DNA of 64,000 nucleotides from Melieria omissa (lineage: Eukaryota; Arthropoda; Insecta; Diptera; Ulidiidae): NCBI GenBank assembly GCA_963971225.1, contig OZ020269.1, positions 34,803,264 through 34,867,263 on the forward strand, written 5' to 3'. The translations under genes and the position numbers were made by a program. The notes below the pieces were generated by a model, which did not search any database, was not told where the DNA came from, and saw only the letters and a program-made list of their open reading frames with translations. Below, in pieces: positions 32,966 through 42,389 of the stretch; within the stretch, counting starts at the first letter, position 1; every line of letters starts with the position of its first letter.

Positions 32966-34649
32966 GGCTTCCTCGAATGAGCGTTGGACTTAAAGAACAG
33001 CAGGCAATACTTGTGGGTTTCTGCATTGATTCTTGAACTTTTATTGTAACTTCAACGTCCGCAATAGTCCACTAAAAATTGCACATATTACACAATTAGA
33101 TGATATTGCAATATTGCTCCTCATCCTCGTCACAAGCTAATGCGCGCAATGTCCTAACATTAACTTAATTAGGCATATTAGCAGACTGATTGCTTCCTGA
33201 CGCCAATTATAATAAAAAAAATGTTTTCTATGAATGAGAATGGTGAAAGAGTATTGTTGAAGTTGAATTATTTAGGGCATGATGTGTCTCTATATAGAAC
33301 TTTGCACGCGTGAATTTTTTGATTTCATTGAAATAATCTTTACTCACTTTAAAATACCATCTTAAGTTAAATTATGTTTTTTCACACAAACTTTGCACAC
33401 ATTTCGAACACTGAAAAACATGCTTTAAATTATTTCTGACTTTTAGTACGTTTCCAAGTCTGAAGTCAATTGACTCCATAAATCACGATTCTCCTAACTC
33501 TTTGCTGACATCGTCAGATTTTTGATTTAAAGTATATTTAACCAGTTTAAAACCAATAAGCCAATTAAATACCGATCCTGGCCGTCGTGCGATCCTTCAT
33601 AGAACCCATGTTCAACAGTTCAAATTGTCTACAGTTCAAATTTCATGTTTTTAGCTTCAGCAGCTTGGGCTGGGCGATGATGAGTCAGTCAGTCGGTCAG
33701 GACAAACAATTAAATACATATATATAGATTTTGATATTGCGTCGGTAACGTTAATGCCAATATATATGTTTTTGGGGATTTTTACGGAATAGAATTAGTA
33801 TGGTGGGCATTGAAAAACCTTGTCATCTACATAGTTTGTTCAAATGTTGCAATACCAAAAGTTTATTTCCCGCTCTTCGCTATGACCAACACTCTGAGGA
33901 TACCCATTTTCATTCACGAACATTGTGTTGGTGATAGAATCTGAGCGAACAAATAGGTTAAGGCGCGATTGAAAGCGCCTTGCTTGAATTTATCACAATT
34001 ATAAGTATCAAAAGAAGTATCTTCTATATCCGCGTACCAGAAACTAAGAAACGAACACTCCCTGTGCAGCAGTGACAGCAGCAATAACAGAAATGCTGCT
34101 GACGACCTCCTGAAACAATACATAGGTGACCTAGGGGACCGTTTCGCCATTTGGGCGAAAGACAAAAACAACCCACATATATTTGGAAAACAGGAAACTA
34201 CGACTTAGTGTCGTTATCGGTCTGTCGCGACAGTTATGTAGATATGTATGTATGTACATAATATAAAAAACAGTGCCATAAAAAGAATATGTTCACTAAT
34301 TAATATTTGCCCGATTCATCGTTTCCAGTACTTTCTCAACTTCAGAATAACTTGCTCATGAAAAGAATACGGTTAAAATAAAATAAAATCAATACTTAAA
34401 CAATACAAATACTTATTTGTCTTAATGGACGACAACAATTGTTGCAGCTGAAATAGCATTAAGAAAGAGCAGCGCAGAATATATGCGAGTGCACACATAC
34501 TTTGTATGTCAGCAAAAAATAAAACCAGTAAACCATTGATTGGTGAAATATCCAAACTAACAAAGTTCAAATTCAAACGTCACCGGAGTGATGGATGAGC
34601 AAAGATTTGGCTTGACAAAAATGTCTATGTCAAATATATCCATAAAGCA
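32966..34649. other. Or49b upstream region, nothing coding recognised
   Basis: This should contain the Or49b promoter. Around 33687-33740 lies GTCAGTCAGTCGGTCAGGAC and AT repeats, shared in part with sequence near 6750. The minus-strand frame at 33914-34171 has no recognisable domain. Confidence 0.5.
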
Positions 34650-35265
34650 ATAAAATAAAAACACCCATAAACTCACCTCAATCTGCTTGGATTTTGTTAC
34701 ATTTTCCTTAAAAAATGGTTTCAGTTAAAATAGGTTTACTGAAATATTTATTGGAAATTATATATAAGAACTAAAAGAAGAAATCGCAATTAATTTATTT
34801 ATTGTTTCCAAAACAAAACGGCACAATTTGAGGTGGCAATGCACATAAACTCAGTACATAAAAAAATATAAAATTGCGTAAAGTAAAACTGTTTTCATAG
34901 CTCAAGGTACTCTAAATAGCTTTTTTAAATAATTTGTTCATTTCCCATTACGCAATTTCCCCATTTAAGATATTTTAGCCACACATAAAATATGTGGATG
35001 TGCAAGCGTAAACCTATTCAATCGCAATTTTATAGTCAATCTTTGAATAAAACCGTTGTTTTTTGCGCAAACGCCTCGAGCAAGAACCCAAATGTACTCG
35101 ATGTAATTTAAGTCAAGAGTTCGAACTGGCCAATCAAAAACTTGAATATTTCTGTCCTTGAAAAAGTTCATTGTTTTTCTAGAACTTTGAATTGCAGCAT
35201 TTTCCTGCTGAAAAATAAATTCAGGTCCATAAAATTCTTCTGATTATTCTATTATTTACCGTTAA

Positions 35266-36914
35266 GGTGCTTGTACACTAGGAAACATTTCACATGGAAA
35301 CATGCTATTGGAAACACATCGGAAACATAAATGTTTCTTGTTGTGCGGAAACATGTTTTCAGTACCTTGTACACTAGAAATACAAATTGTGGGAAACACG
35401 TTGCCGGAAACAATTTGAAATGTTTCCAAGTTCTTCCCCTACGATGTTTCCGATGTTTCCAACCCGGTATGTTTCTAGTCTTTGTACACTACGTCATTGT
35501 ACAAGGTTGTTGGAAACATGTGGTGCTTGATTTCAACGTTTGAAATTTGTTATTGTATGTCGGTGAGTGAAAAATGTTGGCAAATACCTAAATAAAAACT
35601 AAAACTACGGAAATAACCAAATTATTTTCAGCAGTATATGCTCTGTGTAGTGCAAAAAGAGAAAGCGAAAACGACGTTGGTGGACAAGACCTTGAATTCA
35701 ACGTCGGGATTATGCGTCAAATTACTACGAGAACTATCCACGGAATATCCGATCCAGTTTTCTAATTTTTTTTTAATGTCGACTCGTCGAAAGTCGAGTG
35801 AGAGCTTCAATCGAGTTAATAAAACTGGACAACAGCATGTCTATTGCATAAAGATTTTTACATGAATCTGAATAGTTTTTCCGCGCTGTTTTCAAAACCA
35901 TAATCCGTTTGTATGTAACAGCTCTAGTTTTCGTAAAAAATGGGAGTGTAATTTTTTTCAATTTTTTTCTCGAGTTTTTTCACGTTTTCAACTGTAATTT
36001 CCGACCAATAATCCTATAGACATGATTTTTATATCGTTGCACTTACAACATCTTACGCCTTCATTTCTGACATTAATCAATATTATGCGTTATAAATTGG
36101 CGTTGTAATAAGGTTTAAAAGTAGGAAAATATGGAATTTCAAGGCGTCTCTTCCGATGGCGCAAATTGTACAGATGTTTCATAAATCAAGTTACGAAGTG
36201 TATAAATATCTTAAGAAGAAACATCATGCAATACAACTGAGGCAGCATTTTTGGCGGAATACTCATTAGCATCGAAATAATATCAAAAATGTGCTTATGC
36301 CAATTTCAACACTTTTCAGCGATTTATCAATGATTTACTTAAAAACAAAGGCCTTCAAAATATGCAAAGTTTTTCTTTTTTATTTGCCACCGCTTGCCAA
36401 ACCGAGAGCTTATTCCCGCAACTTGAGGTCAGGGCTGCAAATGTCCCAAAGGGAACGGTGTTTTTTCACCGCAGAAATAAGTTCGGACTGGTATCCATCG
36501 CTCCAATCAAACAATTCGCTCGCACCTCGTTGACTCTTGCTAAAGTCGGTTAGGATTTCCTCATCAAAAATATTTACCATTGTCATTATGCGACGCGAAA
36601 TTGAAAAATTTGTCTAACATTCAAAACAAAATTTTTGGGAAACTCGAAATGTTTCCCATGCGGGTTTCCATTGACACCGGAAACACGAAAACACATGGAA
36701 ACTTGAAAAAATGTTTCCCTCATGATGATTTCAAGTATTGTACACTATGGAAACATTTTCAAATTTTCGTTGCCCAGAAACAAGGAAACAATGCCGGAAA
36801 CTGTTTCCATTTTCACAGAAACAAGTTTTCGTGGCCTTATACACTAGGGAAACGTGTTTCTTGCCTATTTCCGACATGTTTCCTTGTGAAATGTTTCCTA
36901 GTGTACAAGCACCC
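35266..36914. mobile_element. PIF/Harbinger-like element with MADF remnant and reiterated GTACACTA motifs
   Basis: The ends are near-perfect inverted repeats: left GGTGCTTGTACACTAGGAAA and right, reverse complemented, GGGTGCTTGTACACTAGGAA. Both are flanked by TTA (35262-35264, 36915-36917), the 3-bp TWA duplication of PIF/Harbinger elements; TTAA at the left is TTAC at the right, which argues against a TTAA element. The subterminal 250 bp on each side repeat GTACACTA (about 35273, 35362, 35483, 36732, 36838, 36900) and GGAAACA/TGTTTCC many times. A minus-strand MADF-like frame lies inside. No transposase core was found. Confidence 0.7.
36410..36586 (-). pseudogene. MADF-like DNA-binding protein, N-terminal remnant
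   Basis: From ATG at 36586 the 58-codon frame begins MTMVNIFDEEILTDF and contains ELISAVKKHRSLWDICSPDL then KLRE before a TAA. The pattern LI..V..H..LWD..SPD.K.RE is the start of a MADF (Myb/SANT-like) domain, which PIF/Harbinger elements carry as their second protein. The domain is cut short by the stop, with related codons (ALGLASGGK) beyond it, so it is probably a decayed copy. Confidence 0.55.
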
Positions 36915-37796
36915 TTACGTTTAAAACTTCGCAGTAAATGTAGAAGTTAATTTTTTCAGAAACCCACGCAAATTAAGTCCTACCATACATGGCAATACAG
37001 GCACAAACCATTATATTGCCATGGGATAATGGCTCATACAGACCTCCTTTTCAACCAACTTATAGAGCTAAAAGTATAAAAAGCCGTCAGTACTTTCTAA
37101 AATTGAGCGTTTTTGTTACTAAACGAAACTGTTGACAACTGTTCTCGCCTATAAATAGTTTCTCCGCGAATTCCATTATTTTGGGTTTAAGACTAACATT
37201 TAGTGTAAACATCGCAGTTTAAATTTTGTTAAAATTTTTCGAACATGTCGGGGCTTTATATACAGATCGATTCTGCGAACAAACTCCGTCGACATTCGGT
37301 TTTCTTTTATTCCCAATGCCATTGTCACACGTTATTGCCTTACGATAATTTTCGTGTTTCGGTCATATCTGACGTTTTCCCCATAATATCCGCGTAATTT
37401 TAAATAATGACACACTCATGTCTCAGCCCTGCCTATTTCATCCGCTATTTCCCGTATCAAAATCTCTTATTGATTGAATGCATTAACTTTTCCCTTTTAT
37501 TCAGGTGACAATTACTCTCCTCTTGGCATTTTCATAGCTCTAACAAAATAAAAATTTTACTTTTCTAATAGTACAAAAATCGAATAAATCAGTGTATAAA
37601 GGCATAACATACCTCAAATTACTTATATTTATGTTTCACTGATCAACTTAAATCGCTGAGTTTATGTGAACTGCCACATTTCAACTCTGAGAAAACACTA
37701 GTCGCTCTGAATGTTTTGCTTGATCACGCAAACTATAAAAGAGTGCATAGCGGAACACCTGCCGTTTTTTACAGCAAACTATGGAAATATAAACTA

Positions 37797-39355
37797 CAGT
37801 GGCGTAGGGGGATGGATCCTCCCCCCCCTTGGTGGATAAATTCATTTATACAATTTGATGTAACAATATATAATTGTGAAAAATTGTTCCTATTTGCTTT
37901 ATCTCTTCTGTGAGCACCCATCTAAAACCTAATAGTTGTACCTTTGTTGTAGTTGTTAAGGATATAAAAAAAACGGAAATTGGGAACACAATGATTTCTT
38001 TTGGTTGCCTACATTTTATTTACGTAAAACGGTAAAAATATACAAGAATAATTAAGTAAATAGCGAGTTTCAACTTCAATGAATTAATTTTGAAATTCAA
38101 AAATTTCAACAGTAAAGCAAAAACAAAATTTATATTTCAATTTTTTCAGAGAAATAGTCCTCTCTGATTTAACTCCAGCGTCGAAGATCAAAAACAATGT
38201 CCACCTGATCCTCAAAATAGCACTCCTTCCTTCCATCTCTACAACAGAAAATACCCAATCGAATTGATAAAAAAAAACCGACACGAGAAGACCACAATTA
38301 CTTTCTTCACTTCATGAATGTAATTGAATTGACACCAAAACACGGTTATAACCATGAATACAACGGATAAATATTAATTTTGTACAACAATAAATTACAA
38401 ACCCAAAAGAAAATAAAAGCCAAGGCAAGTGAAAAACATTTGGATCAGGTAGATTTTGCGCCAACTAACTTATGTCACGATTACATGGGATGGCACGACA
38501 AAAGGGTTCAAAATCGAGTCAAATGGAAAAACCTAGTTGAAGTCCTATGGTCCGTAAAGGACTGAATAAGGAATAAAACGAAACCAATCTGAAGGTAATG
38601 ATGTGGTAAATAAATAAAAAAAATTTTAACTAACGGGAAAATTTGTATGAAAATACACCATGGTCTGGCCTGGCCAGTTTGTTTTTGTGTTTAGAAAGGA
38701 TCAGTTGAGGATATCATAAAATATGAGCTCGATAGCTTAACTACAACATTAGTAAAGTGGATCCAAAGTTCGATATGGTTTGGCCAGATCCGCGGGCATC
38801 CGGATCCGGAAGGGTTAAGAATAAATGAATACAAAAATTAGAAAATGTTCAGAATTGATGTATTTTCAGTGTTCCCAAAAGTATCGACTATTTACCAAAG
38901 TAGTAGTTGTTGAAATTTGCAAAAAATTCAGTTAACAGTTTTTGGTGAATTGTGTGTAAACATGGAAAACATGGAAAAATAGTCACCTCAATGATAATTA
39001 AATTTTAGAACGTCATACATTTTACTGTTGGATTTCTTTTACATAGGTGGTGTGTTATGCTTTTTAAAATAGGTCTTTTGAGTTTTTCGTAATTCTATTA
39101 GGAGGTGTTTCCAAAATGTCATAACTTAAAACAAACTTAAATTTTTTTTGTCGGAATTTTAGGACTTTAAATACGTGTCACTTGAATTTTTCGTTTTTAG
39201 AATTTTATGTTAATATATGTATGTATGTTCATACATACAATTTTATGCAACATGTATTAAAAATAATACGAAAAATTAAAGTATAAAAAATGCTTTAAAC
39301 TGGATTTTTTTTTGCATATCCCCCCCCCCTTCCCGAAATCCTGGGGACGCCACTG
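37797..39355. mobile_element. hAT element, non-autonomous, 8-bp duplication ATAAACTA
   Basis: It starts CAGTGGCGT and ends ACGCCACTG, the classic hAT terminal sequence, and is flanked by a perfect 8-bp duplication ATAAACTA (37789-37796, 39356-39363). Both ends have runs of C just inside the TIR. The 1559-bp interior is AT-rich with only short frames (37716-37913, 38380-38565) and no transposase motif. Confidence 0.9.
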
Positions 39356-39770
39356 ATAAACTACAACCTTTATTTGTTTTTGAAATCATCTCCTCTACTC
39401 CAAAAAGACTTTTCACACCTCAGCTCAAAGTGAGTTTATGGGAACTGCCACCAGTGTATGTACACACATTGTGACCGAAAAGTTTCCAGAAATTCACATT
39501 TAAAATTCGCGCGCTGTATATTTTTCGATATTTTAACTTTCTGTAGGTTGGTAGCACTGTCCTTAACCAAGGTTTATAGAATACAGGTTGCGCATTCCCA
39601 AGGTTCGCCATGTTGATGACGTAGGAGGAGGCCAAAATCGAGTTGCCACTTTTTGACAAATGTACAATTAAAAACCCTAAAAAAACAAAACAAAACAAAA
39701 CATGCCTTGCTTTTTCCATCAACGAAAATATTTTATTTCCACACACTTTTTAAATATTTGTGAACGCGAA

Positions 39771-39932
39771 ATGAAGTGCTCGGTGGCAAACTGCAAGAAT
39801 TACAGCGGAAAATCGCGCTGTCGATTTTATTGCTTCCCGAAACAGCGGAGCTTATATAGAAAGTGGGTGGTCTTCTGTGGCCGCGACAATAACTTTAAGT
39901 TTAAAAGTTTTAAGTGGACTACACTTGGGTAG
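39771..39932 (+). CDS. THAP-domain fragment of a P-like transposase
   Basis: From ATG 39771 it begins MKCSVANCKN, the C-x4-C start of a THAP zinc-binding domain. RCRFYCFPKQ and YRKWVVFCGRDN follow, with the near-invariant F-P and the Trp of the fold. The frame stops at 39932. The expected second zinc pair (C-x2-H-F) appears degraded in the overlapping frame that starts at 39914 (WVDHLSEGG). THAP domains recognise transposon ends and have been repeatedly co-opted in animals. Here the domain is alone, so it could at most act as a DNA-binding fragment. Confidence 0.65.
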   Translation: MKCSVANCKNYSGKSRCRFYCFPKQRSLYRKWVVFCGRDNNFKFKSFKWTTLG

Positions 39933-40213
39933 ATCACCTTTCAGAAGGTGGTTTAAAAAAACCTACTGAAGACATGATGCGCGATATGAGAGATTTGGAA
40001 CGTGTCTTTTTGGATATCAACGGCGCTGAGCTTCTTATAACAAACGATTATATTTCCAAACATCTGCAGCAAGCTGAAAACATACGGTGCAGTGATGGAA
40101 TAAAAAAAATATTTTTTCGTTCGAGAATGTTTTTCAAAATTCGGCAATTGAATGCACAATCCGAACAAAACATCTGTAAAAAAAAGAGAAAAATGAATAA
40201 AATTGTTACATAA
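39914..40213 (+). CDS. Second open frame of the P-like element
   Basis: A 99-codon frame (MDYTWVDHLSEGGLKKPTED) that overlaps the end of the THAP frame in another phase and probably continues it after a frameshift. The C-terminus is basic (CKKKRKMNK). No catalytic residues are recognisable. Confidence 0.4.
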   Translation: MDYTWVDHLSEGGLKKPTEDMMRDMRDLERVFLDINGAELLITNDYISKHLQQAENIRCSDGIKKIFFRSRMFFKIRQLNAQSEQNICKKKRKMNKIVT

Positions 40214-40546
40214 CAAGTACATAAGGGTAGGTTGCAGTTTCGGTCATATTTGTTCTCAAATCCAGAAAAGTATTTGGATTTATTATTTAAGGGGTATAAA
40301 TATAAAATCTGGCAACTTCTTTTTCCGGATTTGTTTACACTTTTTGCACTTTTTTTGCTCAAAAATATTTTCAGCCAATCAGAGCCAAGCTATGCCTACG
40401 TCACACGAGGCGCTGTAATTTTTTGACAACCGGAATGCGCAACCTTCTATTCTATAAACCTTGGTCCTTAACTACTATGCCGAAAATGAGCGCGATCTGT
40501 CAGACAGTTTGTTTACGGCAGCTGTTGAAACCAGTTCACCTCAGTA

Positions 40547-41221
40547 GTGCGTTGCGATTTTGTTGAGAATTTTCTTCAAAATGAGTACCGTGAACAGGTC
40601 TCTTTGGACGTGCTTGATCGTGCCAATTCCGATCCAACTTTCATGGAATGCATCATAACTGGTGACGAGACATGGGTCTACGAGTACGTCATGCAAACAA
40701 GCCAACAATCATCGGAATGGAGAGGAAAAGACGAGCCGCAACCGAAAAAACCACGCCAAAGTCGCTCGAAAATCAAGGTAATGCTGATTGTTTTCTTCGA
40801 TATTCGTGGTCTGGTGCATCATGAATTCGTCGCTGAAGGACAAACAATCGGTAAAGACTATTATTTGACTGTTTTCAGACGTTTGCGTGAAAATATCCGC
40901 CGTAAACGGCCTCAATTGTGGAAGGATAATTCATGGATTTTTCATGACGATAATGCTCCCTCGCACCGAGCCAACATTATCAACGATTTTAAGGCCAAAC
41001 ATTCAATAAATACCATCGAACAGCCACCGTATTCACCTGATCTTGCACCGTGTGACTTTTTCCTGTTTCCCAAACTCAAATTACCACTCAGAGGAACGCG
41101 TTTTGAATCCCTAGAAGACGTAAAACAGAATTCGCCTATAAAAAATGTTTTGAAGATTGGAAGAAAAGTTGGCATATGTGTATCGCTTCTAATGGAGCAT
41201 ATTTTGAAGGAGATAAAATAA
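40547..41221 (+). pseudogene. Mariner transposase, catalytic domain only
   Basis: The open frame carries the mariner DD34D triad: GDETWVYEY (first Asp), FHDDNAPSH (second Asp) and YSPDLAPCDFFLFPKL (third Asp, 34 residues after the second). The two N-terminal helix-turn-helix motifs (about 130 residues) are missing and there is no ATG, only an in-frame GTG. A one-base shift near 41130 replaces the normal end; the other phase reads CFEDWKKSWHMCIASNGAYF, the expected C-terminus. It is close to intact but non-functional. Confidence 0.82.
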
Positions 41222-41292
41222 ATATTGATGAAGATTAAGAATTTTGCGTTTTATTTAAAATTTCCGGAAACTTTTCGGTCACAAGGTATGTA

Positions 41293-42389
41293 AAAATATA
41301 CAAACTTGTATTGCGTATAGTTCTGGTGTAAATAGTTTATGTGTTGTTACCACACCATTTCGTTGTTACCACATAACTTTTGACCACACGTCGCGCTTTG
41401 GTATTTTTCTTTACTATTTTCAGTAGTTTTTAATTGCACAACTATATACGTACAAATATACGAACACATACACGACAAAATAAGGACTTGACAAATTTTC
41501 ACTCATGCAGTAATATATGTAAATATGTATCAAATGAAAGTGGAAAAAGTTCGCCTTTTAAATAGTTTTATATTTTCAACGGTGTATTCTAAACTTTCGA
41601 GTTCAATGAAAGATAAATAAGAATAAACATTTGATGCATTTTTATGAACTATTTTTCCGAGAAAATGTTCAATTAAAATATTTCCTAAATTAAATTAAAA
41701 ATTTATGTTTACAAACGCATACGCATACAGTGTATTCAAATTATAGTTAGTATATTTTTGGTAAAAGTGTTTACTAATACAACACTTTTGAATGCAAAAT
41801 GAAACTGAATGCAATTGAATGCAACTGAAAAACTTCTTCTTTACTAAAAGAATATCAACATATACGTACGTACAAAAATTCCAACTAAGTTGAAGTAGTT
41901 TCTTTAAAATCAGCCCAGCCTATTTTTGTCACTGTGCTGTTGCCCAAACGAATATCTCACTCAAAAGTTAACCTAAAGAAAGTATGGAGAGAATGGAAGA
42001 GTTCTCTCCGCCTATTAGCACTTCAAGCAAGTCACCACGCACATCACCGCAAACTCCAACTTGAGCGCAAATCAAACTTAAAGAACGGCGGACAACTTGA
42101 AATGGCACTGGCACTCATATTGCGGATGACGCCCGTTGCCAAACATTTACGGTGGAGTTTCTGTTCCAGAGGTTCAACGCTTGGAGCATTTGTGTTTGGT
42201 ATTCAGTTGAGTTACAACATTTGACGGGACTTGTTCTACTTGGAGGCGAATACGTTCAACTGTTCAACGTAAAGCGTTGTTTAAGTGTAAATCGAGTGAA
42301 CTGCACGAAAAAGGGAAATTCTTTGGCCTGAAAGTGTGTCGAGAATCGATTTGTGGAACATCTTTTGGAGTGTTTGAAGTGATTGCACA
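41293..42389. other. Upstream region of the spaetzle-family gene
   Basis: No gene recognised. The stretch 41930-42389 is richer in GC, holds several short open frames and runs into the proposed first coding exon at 42390, so it may be 5' untranslated sequence and promoter. The frame at 41934-42224 has no recognisable domain. Confidence 0.4.

Larger units (their letters stand above)
34970..37130 (-). pseudogene. Tc1-like transposase remnant, interrupted
   Basis: On the minus strand from 35171: MNFFKDRNIQVFDWPVRTLD followed by NYIEYIWVLAR, the last catalytic block of Tc1 transposases (W..RS.DLN.IE..W) with mutations in it. The upstream part of the protein continues on the far side of the Harbinger-like insertion, near 36920-37060 (GNIMVCACIAMYG, related to the G-S-V-M-V-W-G block). 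It is frameshifted and split. Confidence 0.7.
34650..39456 (-). mobile_element. Tc1-like transposon split by Harbinger-like and hAT insertions
   Basis: The right terminus, read inward, is CACTGGTGGCAGTTCCCATA followed by AACTCAC, with TA outside (39457-39458). The left end near 34650 carries the same CCCATAAACTCAC block at 34664, but the outermost bases are diverged, so that end is approximate. Both arms hold a second, inner copy of the CATAAACTCA motif (34843; reverse complement at 37657), an IR/DR layout. Transposase remnants read on the minus strand. Removing the two insertions (35266-36914 and 37797-39355, plus their duplications) leaves about 1.6 kb, normal for Tc1-like elements with long TIRs. 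Confidence 0.75.
39567..40464. mobile_element. P/1360(Hoppel)-like element with 7-bp duplication and THAP coding sequence
   Basis: TIRs CCAAGGTTTATAGAATA at both ends continue into a shared GGTTGCGCATTCC block (about 31 bp). The flanking TCCTTAA is duplicated exactly (39560-39566, 40465-40471). A 7-bp duplication with TIRs of about 30 bp is characteristic of the 1360/Hoppel (Proto-P) group of the P superfamily, and the element encodes a THAP domain, the DNA-binding domain of P transposase. At 898 bp it lacks the transposase catalytic region. Confidence 0.82.
39463..41290 (+). mobile_element. Mariner transposon, N-terminally deleted, carrying a P-like insertion
   Basis: Inverted termini share TTGTGACCGAAAAGTTTCC near both ends, with TA immediately outside (39461-39462, 41291-41292). 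The transposase lacks its DNA-binding half but keeps the catalytic domain. A 898-bp P/1360-like element sits in the 5' part. The mariner begins only four bases after the Tc1-like element ends, so it landed at or next to that TA. Confidence 0.88.
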
